Positions 1 through 7,571 of a stretch of DNA of 64,000 bases are shown one piece after another. The position numbers and the translations under genes were made by a program. The number at the start of each line of letters is the position of its first letter. Positions within the stretch are counted from its first letter, which is position 1. The DNA is from Neorhizobium alkalisoli (lineage in GTDB: Bacteria; Pseudomonadota; Alphaproteobacteria; Rhizobiales; Rhizobiaceae): the NCBI RefSeq assembly GCF_002968635.1, contig NZ_PVBN01000011.1, positions 151,731-215,730 on the forward strand, given 5' to 3'. The notes below the pieces were generated by a model that saw nothing but the letters and a program-made list of their open reading frames with translations, was not told the origin of the DNA and ran no database searches.

Positions 1-145
1 CGAAACGCGACAGTTCTTCCGACTCCGTAATGCCGGAATTGAAGCCATAGCGCAGCACGACATTGCCGAAAATCATGATGACCATCAGCGCGAGCGCGAG
101 CATGAGCAGTTTTTCGAGTGTGCCGAACAGAATGCGGGAAATCAT
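1..145 (-). CDS. dctQ: TRAP transporter small permease subunit (DctQ), partial
   Basis: Only the first 48 codons lie in the window; the gene runs off the left edge. The protein begins MISRILFGTLEKLLMLALAL, with one hydrophobic segment at about residues 8-32, then a polar stretch containing NSGITESEELSRF. This is the N-terminal layout of DctQ-type small subunits, which normally have four membrane helices and work with the large DctM permease. A GGGGGG run just before the ATG is the likely ribosome binding site. It follows the solute receptor gene in the same direction, so dctM is expected beyond the edge. The call rests on a short N-terminus plus context. Confidence 0.75.
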   Translation of the reverse strand, partial: MISRILFGTLEKLLMLALALMVIMIFGNVVLRYGFNSGITESEELSRF

Positions 146-163
146 GGGCGTCCCCCCATTGAG

Positions 164-259
164 CATTTCCAGCAAAAGTGCAAAGCGTTTTTGCGTCCGG
201 AAATGCGGTAAAACAAAGAGTTAGAGCATTTTCGCGTTCGCAGAAAAGCGGAACTGCTC
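164..259. repeat. Pair of palindromic intergenic repeats (rhizobial type)
   Basis: Two stem-loops stand side by side. The first (164-205) has outer arms CATTTCC/GGAAATG and inner arms GCAAAA/TTTTGC. The second (224-259) has arms GAGCA/TGCTC with inner TTTTC/GAAAA. The wording (GAGCATTTTCGCG..., GAAAAGCGGAACTGCTC) resembles an abundant intergenic palindromic repeat I recognise from rhizobial genomes; that similarity is from memory and was not searched. It lies in the dctP-dctQ gap. Confidence 0.5.
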
Positions 260-273
260 GAGAAAGATGGGAT

Positions 274-307
274 GGTTCGGCCTTCCCGGGAGGGTCAAGG
301 CCGAACC
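274..307 (-). promoter_or_regulatory. Stem-loop just downstream of dctP
   Basis: A perfect 11-bp inverted repeat, GGTTCGGCCTT/AAGGCCGAACC, with a 12-nt loop starts 15 nt past the dctP stop. No long T run follows on the minus strand, so it is more likely an mRNA-stabilising or partial-termination hairpin than a full terminator. Such an element would favour receptor expression over the following permease genes. Confidence 0.6.
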
Positions 308-322
308 GATGCCGCGCGGGAA

Positions 323-1342
323 TTACTTCTCGGCGCGAACCTTGGTGATCGTTGCCTGAATCTCGTCGACGAGTTCCGCGCCGACGACCGGCTTGTACTT
401 CTCGATGACCGGCTGGGTGGCGGCGCGCAGCTTGGCGAGTTCCGCCTCCGGGAGGGCCTCGACCTTCATGCCTTGGGATTCGAGATCGGCGACGACCTTG
501 GCATTGCCTTCATCCATCAGCTTGCGCAGGTGGATCATGGCTTCCTTGCCAGCCTTGACGATCGCTTCCTGATCGGCAGGCGTCAGCTGTTCCCAGAACT
601 TCTTCGAAGTGACGAGTATGCACGGCGTGTAGACGTGATTGGTCGTCGTGCCGAACTTCTGAACTTCGTAGATCTTGTTGGCGTACATGTGGATGTAAGG
701 ATTTTCCTGACCGTCCAGCGCGCCGGTTTCGAGCGCGGTGAAGACTTCCGCGTAAGACATCGGCAGCGCGTTTGCGCCGATCGCCTTCCAGCTGTCGAGG
801 GCGACCTGGTTCTGCATGACGCGAACCTTCAGGCCCTTGATGTCGTCGGCGGTCTTGACTTCATGCTTGTTGTTGGAGAGCTGGCGGAAGCCGGTCTCGC
901 CCCAGGCAACGCCATGCAGGTTATGCGGATCGAGCTTTGCCATCAGCTTCTGACCGATCGGGCCGAGGAAGACCGCGTCGACTTCCTTCATGTTGCCGAA
1001 CAGGAAGGGGAAGTCGAAGACCTGGACTTCCTTGATCTTGCCGGCGATCGGCGCGAGCGAGCCGTAGAACATTTCCTGCGTGCCGCTCTGGGTCGACTGC
1101 AGCATCTTGTCGTCGCCGCCGAGCATACTGCCGTGGTAGACGGTGATCTTAACGCGGCCGTTGGTGTACTGACCGGCAAGTTCCGCGAACTTGTTGAGCG
1201 CGACGGCCTGCGGATGCTCCTGCGGCATGGCGTGACCAAGCTTTGCCTTGAATTCCTGCGCGCTAGCGACCGTGCCGGCCGCGGCAGTGGCGACCATCGC
1301 GAGTGCGAAGGCGCCTGCCAGCTTCATCATTCTGCTTTTCAT
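323..1342 (-). CDS. dctP: TRAP transporter solute receptor (DctP family)
   Basis: This is a 339-aa periplasmic solute-binding protein of a tripartite ATP-independent transporter. A signal peptide covers residues 1-28 (hydrophobic core AGAFALAMVATAAAG, cleavage after VASA). The DctP hallmarks are visible: LKVRVMQN, whose Arg (about 164) normally pairs with the substrate carboxylate, and ETGALDGQENP at about 205-215. The start at MKSRMMK is chosen for the GGGAGAGG motif 5 nt upstream; a longer frame upstream lacks a signal peptide at its end. It lies between dgoD and dctQ, so D-galactonate or a related sugar acid is the inferred ligand. Confidence 0.9.
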   Translation of the reverse strand: MKSRMMKLAGAFALAMVATAAAGTVASAQEFKAKLGHAMPQEHPQAVALNKFAELAGQYTNGRVKITVYHGSMLGGDDKMLQSTQSGTQEMFYGSLAPIAGKIKEVQVFDFPFLFGNMKEVDAVFLGPIGQKLMAKLDPHNLHGVAWGETGFRQLSNNKHEVKTADDIKGLKVRVMQNQVALDSWKAIGANALPMSYAEVFTALETGALDGQENPYIHMYANKIYEVQKFGTTTNHVYTPCILVTSKKFWEQLTPADQEAIVKAGKEAMIHLRKLMDEGNAKVVADLESQGMKVEALPEAELAKLRAATQPVIEKYKPVVGAELVDEIQATITKVRAEK

Positions 1343-1365
1343 TGGACCTCTCCCTTCGGTTCCAG

Positions 1366-1388
1366 TTAAAAACGGTGGTCTCCCCACC
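1366..1388 (-). terminator. Weak terminator/attenuator between dgoD and dctP
   Basis: On the minus strand the sequence reads GGTGG, a 5-nt loop, CCACC, then G and TTTTT. The stem is short, so termination would be partial. It lies in the 147-bp gap between the dgoD stop and the dctP start. Confidence 0.35.
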
Positions 1389-1489
1389 CCCCTTCCGGAC
1401 TATCACCCCGTGATCTGTCCGGCATCGAAGGCGTCGCCTCGCGACGCCGCCTCAATCTCTTCGGGCCGGAGATCCAGGCCCGCGTCGTC

Positions 1490-2638
1490 TCACCACTCGG
1501 CGACGCTGCCGTCCTCGTGGCGCCAGACGGGATTGCGCCACCGATGGCCTTCGCGGGCGCGCTCGATGACGTATTCCTCGTCCATTTCGATACCGAGACC
1601 GGGACCTTGCGGAATGCCGACAAAGCCGTCCGCATAGGCGAAGACATCCTTGTTGACGATGTAGTCCAGGATGTCGTTCGTCTTGTTGTAGTGGATGCCG
1701 AGGCTCTGTTCCTGGATGAAGGCGTTGTAGCTGACGGCGTCGATCTGCAGGCAGGCGGCGAGCGCGATCGGTCCGAGCGGGCAATGGGGCGCCAGCGCCA
1801 CGTCATAGGCTTCGGCCATCGCCGCGATCTTGCGGCATTCGGTGATGCCGCCGGCATGGGAGAGGTCCGGCTGGATGATGTCCACATAACCGTCCGACAG
1901 GACCTGCTTGAAATCCCAGCGGGAGTAGAGCCGTTCGCCAAGTGCGATCGGGGTCGAGCAATGGTTGGCGATTTCCTTCAGGGTCTCGCGGTTTTCGGAA
2001 AGAACCGGCTCCTCGATGAACATCAGCTTGAACTGTTCGAGTTCCTTGGCCATGACCTTGGCCATCGGCTTGTGGATGCGGCCGTGGAAATCGACGCCGA
2101 TGCCGATATGCGGGCCGACCGCCTCGCGGATGATGGCGATGGTCTCGACCGCCTTGTCCACCTTTTCGTTGGTGTCGACGATCTGCATCTCCTCGGAGCC
2201 GTTGAGCTTGATCGCCTTGAAGCCGCGGGCGACGACGTCCTTGGCGTTGCGCGCCACGTCCGAAGGGCGGTCGCCGCCGATCCAGGAATAGACCTTGATA
2301 CGATCGCGTACTTGGCCGCCGAGCAGCGAATGGACCGGTACCCCGAGCGCCTTGCCCTTGATGTCCCAGAGCGCCTGGTCGATGCCGGCGATGGCGCTCA
2401 TGTGTATCGCGCCGCCGCGATAGAAACCGCCGCGGTACATGACGTTCCAGTGATCCTCGATCAGGAACGGATCCTTGCCGATCAAATAGTCTTCGAGTTC
2501 ATGCACGGCCGCCTGCACCGTCAGCGCACGTCCTTCGACGACCGGTTCGCCCCAGCCGACAACACCTTCGTCCGTTTCGACCTTCAGAAACAGCCAGCGG
2601 GGCGGGACGATATAGGTGGTCAGCTTCGTGATCTTCAT
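1490..2638 (-). CDS. dgoD: D-galactonate dehydratase (enolase superfamily)
   Basis: The enzyme converts D-galactonate to 2-keto-3-deoxy-D-galactonate, the first step of the DeLey-Doudoroff galactonate route, in the cytoplasm. It is 382 aa, the usual DgoD length, and the catalytic residues fall at the numbers known for the E. coli enzyme: D183 and H185 in VDFHGR, E209 in FIEEPV, E235 in ALGERL and H285 in APHCPLGP. The C-terminus WRHEDGSVAEW is also typical. The start is MKITKL; a longer frame upstream is not conserved in the family. It heads a dgoD-dctP-dctQ operon and diverges from a GntR regulator. Confidence 0.95.
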   Translation of the reverse strand: MKITKLTTYIVPPRWLFLKVETDEGVVGWGEPVVEGRALTVQAAVHELEDYLIGKDPFLIEDHWNVMYRGGFYRGGAIHMSAIAGIDQALWDIKGKALGVPVHSLLGGQVRDRIKVYSWIGGDRPSDVARNAKDVVARGFKAIKLNGSEEMQIVDTNEKVDKAVETIAIIREAVGPHIGIGVDFHGRIHKPMAKVMAKELEQFKLMFIEEPVLSENRETLKEIANHCSTPIALGERLYSRWDFKQVLSDGYVDIIQPDLSHAGGITECRKIAAMAEAYDVALAPHCPLGPIALAACLQIDAVSYNAFIQEQSLGIHYNKTNDILDYIVNKDVFAYADGFVGIPQGPGLGIEMDEEYVIERAREGHRWRNPVWRHEDGSVAEW

Positions 2639-2655
2639 TCGTTTCAACTCGCCAC

Positions 2656-2670
2656 CCGGCCTTCGGCCGG
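2656..2670 (-). promoter_or_regulatory. Small stem-loop in the dgoD leader
   Basis: A perfect CCGGCC/GGCCGG stem with a 3-nt loop lies 17 nt before the dgoD ATG. It could affect translation or transcript stability; function is not established. Confidence 0.3.
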
Positions 2671-2829
2671 TGAATTCGTTTCCGTGCTGCCAGAAACGTT
2701 CGTTCCCGAAAAGCATGACGGTTCCGGTCGCGCTCGCATCCAAGGCGGCGGCACGTCGGTCTGCAACGAAGGCAGGGTCATCAGCTTACGGGGTACGGGT
2801 CTCCTCCGGCACCTCAGCTTGTCATCTAA

Positions 2830-2867
2830 AATAAATCGTATTTATTGTCAATTTAAATGCGATTTAT
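2830..2867. promoter_or_regulatory. Candidate operator/promoter region, dgoD-gntR
   Basis: The 285-bp divergent gap contains an A+T-rich block unlike its surroundings. A perfect inverted repeat AATAAAT-CGT-ATTTATT spans 2830-2846. A second, wider repeat pairs ATAAATCG (2831-2838) with CGATTTAT (2860-2867). The placement between the GntR gene and dgoD suggests an autoregulated operator, by inference; the motif does not match the usual FadR-type consensus I know. Confidence 0.5.
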
Positions 2868-2923
2868 CTTTTGGGACATTTCGTCTATGGAATGAGCTTG
2901 AGGATTGCCAGGGATGGAGCTGA

Positions 2924-3688
2924 ATGGCGGAGTCTGGGAGAGCGAACGCGCATAAGCGGGAAAAAGGGGGCCGGCGACCCGTCAAGGATAACCTGCTCCA
3001 TATGCTGATAGACCGGATCGTTTCCGGCGAGATTGCGGAAGGATCGACGCTTCCCAACGAAGCCGATCTCCAGGAGCTCTATGGCGTCAGCCGCACGACA
3101 CTGCGGGAATCGATGCAGCATCTGGTGGCGCAGAGCATGGTGCGGTCGCGCACGCGTGGCGGTACGATCGTCCTGCCGCGGGATCAATGGAACTATCTCG
3201 ACCCCATCGTACTCGACGCGGCGATGAGGCATCCGAAGGACGAGCGATTCTATCAGTCGCTTGTCGATGCGCGCATGGTGCTGGAGCCGGCCGCGGCGGA
3301 GGCGGCCGCAATCAATGCGACCACGAGACAGATCATGGTTATCGCGGAGGCGTTCGACGAGATGGTCGCGGCCCATTCCCGCTATACGGACGCCTGGAGC
3401 CAGGCCGACCTGCAGTTCCACACCGCGATCATCAATGCTTCCGGCAACTGGGTATATCGCCAGTTCGCAGCGGCTATCGGTGCGGCCCTGCTTGCAAGCT
3501 TTCGCATCACCAACCGGGCGAGCCAATCACATGAATACGCCCTCGGCGTCCATCGGGCAGTCCTTGAGGCTATCCGCATGCGTGACCCGCAAGGTGCCCG
3601 GCGCGCCATGGAGACCCTGGTCGCCGGCGCGCGGCGGGAACTGAGCGAGGCACTTCAGCTGGGCAAGGGCACAACGCCGGTTTCGTGA
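2924..3688 (+). CDS. GntR-family (FadR/FCD type) transcriptional regulator
   Basis: The 254-aa protein has an N-terminal winged helix (about residues 20-88, including LPNEADLQELYGVSRTTLRES) and a C-terminal FCD ligand-binding domain (about 95-240, with the metal-site-like DLQFHTAIINASGN). Such regulators usually bind a sugar acid and release their operator. It diverges from dgoD across an A+T-rich inverted repeat, so it is the likely repressor of the galactonate operon, equivalent in role to DgoR. The call as GntR is firm; the effector is inferred. Confidence 0.88.
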   Translation: MAESGRANAHKREKGGRRPVKDNLLHMLIDRIVSGEIAEGSTLPNEADLQELYGVSRTTLRESMQHLVAQSMVRSRTRGGTIVLPRDQWNYLDPIVLDAAMRHPKDERFYQSLVDARMVLEPAAAEAAAINATTRQIMVIAEAFDEMVAAHSRYTDAWSQADLQFHTAIINASGNWVYRQFAAAIGAALLASFRITNRASQSHEYALGVHRAVLEAIRMRDPQGARRAMETLVAGARRELSEALQLGKGTTPVS

Positions 3689-3752
3689 CGGCATCGGGCG
3701 CCGCTCTGGTTCATTCGCTGTTGGCCATGCCGCTATGGGCCTAGGAGATGGA

Positions 3753-4823
3753 TCAATCCCGCAACAGCGGGAGCAACTGTTCGCCCTGCCGCTTTATCTC
3801 GGACAGATAGGGTGTGTCGGAAAGGACGAAATGGGTAATGCCTAGCTCTCCATATTTGCGGAGCGAACGGGCGACGTCCGCTGCAGAGCCGACCAACCAG
3901 GTGGTGCCGGCGCCGCCGCCGCCAAACTTGCCGGGCGCGGTGTAAAGATTGTCGTCAAGCACCTCGCCACGGGTGTGCAGATCGAAGAGCCGCTGCTGGC
4001 CGACAGCCATTGCGCGACGGTGGTCGTGCCAGCTGCCGGCTTGGCCTTCGGCCATTTTGGCAACCTTTGCCTCCGCATCGGCCCAGGCCTGCTCGGTCGT
4101 ATCTCTCACCAGCGTCGTGATCCTCAGGCCGAATTCCAACGGCGGCAAATCCCGGTCAAGCTCCTGGCTGAGGGTTTTCAGGCGCTGGATCCGTTCTCTT
4201 ACTCCATCGAGCGGTTCGCCCCAGAAGAGCTGAACGTCCGCTTCGGTTGCCGCCACTTTTTCTGCCGCTTGCGATGCCCCGCCGAAATAGAGTTTCGGAT
4301 GCCGCCGGTCGCCGCGGGTTTCAAGTCGAGGCGCGACCGTGGAATTTGCCACCTGAAAGTGGTTGCCGGTAGAGGTGACGTTCTCCTCGGTCCACAATCG
4401 CCGAACCAGCCGCATGAACTCCTTCGTGCGGGCATAACGATCCGCCTGGTCACCCTCGCTGTCGCCGTAGGCGGCAAGGTCGTCCAAACCCGAAACGACA
4501 TTGACCCGCACCCGTCCGCCGCTGAGGTGATCCAGTGTGGCTGCCGCGGAAGCGAAATTCGCCGGCCTCCAATAGCCGGGACGTACAGCGATGAGTGGCT
4601 CGAAACGTGTGGTCCGCGCAGCGAGGGCGGCTGCAACGGTGAACGTGTCGGGCCGGCCCCAACCAGTGCCGATGAGCGCACCTTTCCAGCCGTGATCTTC
4701 AAGAGCCTTGGCCTGTGCCGTCAAGGTCTCCAGGCTATTGTGGTGATCGACGGCGACATCTCCGCGGTGCCCAGCTTTGACGTCGTTCGGGATATACCAG
4801 AGGAATTCGGATTTGCTGCTCAT
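3753..4823 (-). CDS. LLM-class FMNH2-dependent monooxygenase, SsuD paralogue
   Basis: This 356-aa luciferase-like flavin monooxygenase aligns by eye with SsuD over its length (FEPLIAVRPG, DHLSGGRVRVNVVSG, LYFGGASQAAEK, FGLRITTLVRD). Two active-site positions of alkanesulfonate monooxygenase are changed: the Cys of the SCEDSW motif is absent (the segment reads GTGWGRPDTF) and the His two residues after the catalytic-site Arg is Thr (RIT instead of RIH). It may therefore act on another organosulfur compound. It is the last gene of the ssuD-ABC operon, 52 bp after the permease. No flavin reductase gene is adjacent. Confidence 0.82.
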   Translation of the reverse strand: MSSKSEFLWYIPNDVKAGHRGDVAVDHHNSLETLTAQAKALEDHGWKGALIGTGWGRPDTFTVAAALAARTTRFEPLIAVRPGYWRPANFASAAATLDHLSGGRVRVNVVSGLDDLAAYGDSEGDQADRYARTKEFMRLVRRLWTEENVTSTGNHFQVANSTVAPRLETRGDRRHPKLYFGGASQAAEKVAATEADVQLFWGEPLDGVRERIQRLKTLSQELDRDLPPLEFGLRITTLVRDTTEQAWADAEAKVAKMAEGQAGSWHDHRRAMAVGQQRLFDLHTRGEVLDDNLYTAPGKFGGGGAGTTWLVGSAADVARSLRKYGELGITHFVLSDTPYLSEIKRQGEQLLPLLRD

Positions 4824-4875
4824 TCTTTCGCCAGCGTCTTTCTAGATGGAATGGAGGTGATGAGGGCATGCGGCG

Positions 4876-5712
4876 CTATCGCTGCATGCCCCAGCGGCGC
4901 ACCGTGACCGCCTCCACCAGGCGGAAGACAATTCCCTCCACCAAAAGACCAATGATGATCACCATAGCGAGGCCGGCGAAGACTTTATCGGTGAAGAGCT
5001 CGTTGCGGTTGCGGAAGATGAACCAGCCGAGGCCGCCGCTCGATGAACTGACGCCGAAGACGAGTTCGGCTGCGATCAGCGTGCGCCACGCAAACGCCCA
5101 GGCGATCTTCATGCCGTAGAGGATCGAGGGCAGGGCTGCCGGAATCAGGATGCGGATCACATAGGATGGTCCGCGCAGTCCATAATTGCGGCCAACAAGA
5201 CGCTGGGTTTCCGGCACGCTTTCGAAGCCGGTCAAAGTGGCGAGCGCAAAGGGCCAGAGTACCGCATGGACGAGAACGACGAGCAGGCTCTTTTCGCCAA
5301 GTCCGAACCAGAGCATCGCGACTGGCAGCAGCGCGATGGCGGGTAACGGATTGAACATCGAAATCAGCGTCTGCAGGAGTTCGCGCACGAAGCGGCTGAC
5401 GACCGCCAGCGACACGAACACGAAAGCCAGTAAAACGGCGATGACATATCCCTTGAGAAGCACGAAAAGCGATGCCCAGGAGGAGACGAGCAGGTTCTCG
5501 ACCGTTACCGCCTCCCAAAGCGCGGCCATGGTTGCCGTGAAGGTGGGAAACAGGATCGGCTTGGCGCTGTATCGGGCCGCAAGCTCCCACACGAGGGCGA
5601 GCAAGGCCAGCACCAGGACCTTGCGAACAAGAGCCGAATTCCAGAGAAATTCCCGGACCCGGACGAACACCGCGGTCTTCTCCGGCGCAACGGGCAGAGA
5701 GAAATCAGACAT
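4876..5712 (-). CDS. Sulfonate-type ABC transporter permease (SsuC/TauC family)
   Basis: The 278-aa inner-membrane subunit has about six hydrophobic segments (for example VLVLALLALVWELAARYS near residue 35) and the BPD_transp_1 EAA-like loop around RNYGLRGPSYVIRILIPAALP. The ATG start overlaps the end of the upstream ATPase gene by 8 bp, which implies translational coupling; a TTG six bases earlier has poorer ribosome-site spacing. It works with the adjacent ATPase and receptor. The exact sulfonate is not shown. Confidence 0.85.
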   Translation of the reverse strand: MSDFSLPVAPEKTAVFVRVREFLWNSALVRKVLVLALLALVWELAARYSAKPILFPTFTATMAALWEAVTVENLLVSSWASLFVLLKGYVIAVLLAFVFVSLAVVSRFVRELLQTLISMFNPLPAIALLPVAMLWFGLGEKSLLVVLVHAVLWPFALATLTGFESVPETQRLVGRNYGLRGPSYVIRILIPAALPSILYGMKIAWAFAWRTLIAAELVFGVSSSSGGLGWFIFRNRNELFTDKVFAGLAMVIIIGLLVEGIVFRLVEAVTVRRWGMQR

Positions 5713-6511
5713 CTTCAAGCACCTCGCTGCGAATCTTCGGGGAGAAGAGGAGGTCGTGAACCTCGCGCGTCAGCGTTTCGAGGCGGGCGCTGCCGACATC
5801 TTCGCGGCCGAATTCATGGGTATCCAGGCTGGTGATCGTCCGGCCCGGATGCGGGCTCAAGAGATGCAACTTGGTACCGATGAGGATCGCCTCCTCTATC
5901 GAGTGAGTGACGAAGAGCAGCGTGAAGCCCAGTTCCTCGGCAAGATCGAGGAGTTCGCCCTGGAGCTGGCTGCGGGTGAGTGCGTCGAGGGCTGCAAAGG
6001 GCTCATCCATCAGCAGCACGTCGGCGTCGGTGACGAGTGCGCGCGCAATCGCGGCGCGCTGCTTCATACCGCCCGAAAGTGTGTGCGGATAACTATCGAG
6101 CGCGCGTTCGAGTCCGACTTTTCTGAGCGTCGCCTCCGTGCGCTCCCGGATTTCCGCCCGCGACAGCTTGCTCGCCATACGCAGCGGGAATTCGACGTTC
6201 TGGCGCACTGTCTTCCAGGGCAGGAGCTGGTCAAATTCCTGGAATACGACGATGCGGTCCGGACCGGGACCTTTGACTTCCCGGCCGCGAACCTTGATCG
6301 TGCCAGTAGCGGGCTTTAAAAAGCCCGCTACTGCTTTGAGGATTGATGACTTCCCGCATCCGGAGGGGCCGAGAAGTACGAGCCGCTCTCCCTCGCCGAC
6401 CCGGAAGGAAACGTCGTCCACCGCGCGGACGGTCCCCTTGGAAGTCGGGTAATCGAGAGTAAGCCGGTTGACCTCGAACACGGCGGCCTTGAGAGGGTCT
6501 CGTGCCAGCAT
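5705..6511 (-). CDS. Sulfonate-type ABC transporter ATP-binding protein (SsuB/TauB family)
   Basis: This 268-aa ATPase carries Walker A (LGPSGCGKSS, about residue 50), a Q loop (VFQEFDQLLPW), the signature LSGGMKQR and Walker B (VLLMDEP). The FQEFDQLLPWKT segment is characteristic of the nitrate/sulfonate/taurine transporter ATPases. It begins 3 bp after the receptor gene and overlaps the permease gene, so all three are co-translated. It powers uptake at the cytoplasmic face. Confidence 0.9.
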   Translation of the reverse strand: MLARDPLKAAVFEVNRLTLDYPTSKGTVRAVDDVSFRVGEGERLVLLGPSGCGKSSILKAVAGFLKPATGTIKVRGREVKGPGPDRIVVFQEFDQLLPWKTVRQNVEFPLRMASKLSRAEIRERTEATLRKVGLERALDSYPHTLSGGMKQRAAIARALVTDADVLLMDEPFAALDALTRSQLQGELLDLAEELGFTLLFVTHSIEEAILIGTKLHLLSPHPGRTITSLDTHEFGREDVGSARLETLTREVHDLLFSPKIRSEVLEDV

Positions 6512-6514
6512 CGA

Positions 6515-7519
6515 TCAGCTTCCGCTTTCGTTGTGCAGTTCGTCGAACGTATAGTCCTTCCAGCCTTCGGCCTTCTTCTTGATCGCGCCGGTTCGGTAGA
6601 GGAAGTCTGCAAAGGCGAAGGAACGTGACGGTACGACCGTGAACTTGTTCTCAGGCGCTTCGATCAACGATTGGACGAAGCTGGCTTCAAGTTTGGACTT
6701 CTCGATCCGGACATAAGTTTCCGCAGCTGCTTTCTTGTTGGCCTCGATCCAGGCGCTCGCCTCCTTCACGGCTTCAAAGAAAGCTTGAAAGGTCTTTGGG
6801 TTCTGCTCGTGCCAGTCTGTCGTCGTGTAGAGATAGGTCGGCGTCACCGGCCCGCCGAGAACGTCATAGGACGAGAAGACCTTGTGGATTTTCGGATCCT
6901 TCAGCGCCTGCTCCTGGAACGGCGTGTTGGAGACATGAGCCGTGATCTCCGTCGAGCCGGACAGTAGGGCCGCCGTGGCATCGGGATGCGCGAGCGTAAC
7001 GGTGTTGTTGTCGAGTTTGTTCTGGTTACCCTTGCCGAATTCCTTCTCAGCCGCGATCTGCAGGATGCGGGCCTGGACCGAAACTCCGACCGCCGGAAGA
7101 GCAATCTTGTCGGTCGCCTTGAAGTCCTTGAGCGATTTGATGTCCGGATTGTTTGTCACGAGATAGTTCGGCTGGTTGGCAAGGCCGGCGACGATCTTCA
7201 CTGCGCCATCCGTGCGATCCCAGAGCGTCAGGAACGGACCGATTCCGGCCGCTGCAATATCGATCGAGCCGGAGAGCAGCGCGGCATTGATGGCATCACC
7301 CCCCGAAAGCTGCGCCCACTCGACCTTCACGTCGTTGAGGCCGAGTGCTTTGGCGTGCTTTTCGATCAGGTTCTGGTCGCGAATGACGTGCAGCGGCAGG
7401 TAAAGGGTGCCGAACTGCTGAGATATGCGGATAATGCCTTCGGCATAAGCGGTGGTCGAGGGTACAAGCGCCGTTAGCGCAAGGGTAGCGGCAGCGGCGA
7501 GTTTCAAGGATCTAAGCAT
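6515..7519 (-). CDS. Sulfonate-type ABC transporter substrate-binding protein (NMT1/SsuA-like)
   Basis: The 334-aa periplasmic receptor has a signal peptide (residues 1-26, cleavage after TAYA). It belongs to the NMT1/THI5-like fold: IRISQQFGTLYLPLHVIRD at the N-terminus, then SGGDAINAALLSGSIDIAAAGIGP, the usual ligand-contact segment. It lies between ssuD and the ATPase in one operon, so an aliphatic sulfonate or related organosulfur compound is the probable ligand. Nitrate or thiamine-precursor binding cannot be excluded from sequence alone. Confidence 0.85.
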   Translation of the reverse strand: MLRSLKLAAAATLALTALVPSTTAYAEGIIRISQQFGTLYLPLHVIRDQNLIEKHAKALGLNDVKVEWAQLSGGDAINAALLSGSIDIAAAGIGPFLTLWDRTDGAVKIVAGLANQPNYLVTNNPDIKSLKDFKATDKIALPAVGVSVQARILQIAAEKEFGKGNQNKLDNNTVTLAHPDATAALLSGSTEITAHVSNTPFQEQALKDPKIHKVFSSYDVLGGPVTPTYLYTTTDWHEQNPKTFQAFFEAVKEASAWIEANKKAAAETYVRIEKSKLEASFVQSLIEAPENKFTVVPSRSFAFADFLYRTGAIKKKAEGWKDYTFDELHNESGS

Positions 7520-7571
7520 GGATCGACCTTTCAGAAGGAGCGATGTGAAGGTTTTGAATGTGCTGCAAGGA

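Noticed and set aside
1517..2923. A 468-codon plus-strand open frame opposite dgoD
   Set aside because: It is antisense to an enzyme with all catalytic residues in place, shows no recognisable domain, and open antisense frames are expected in high-GC coding DNA.
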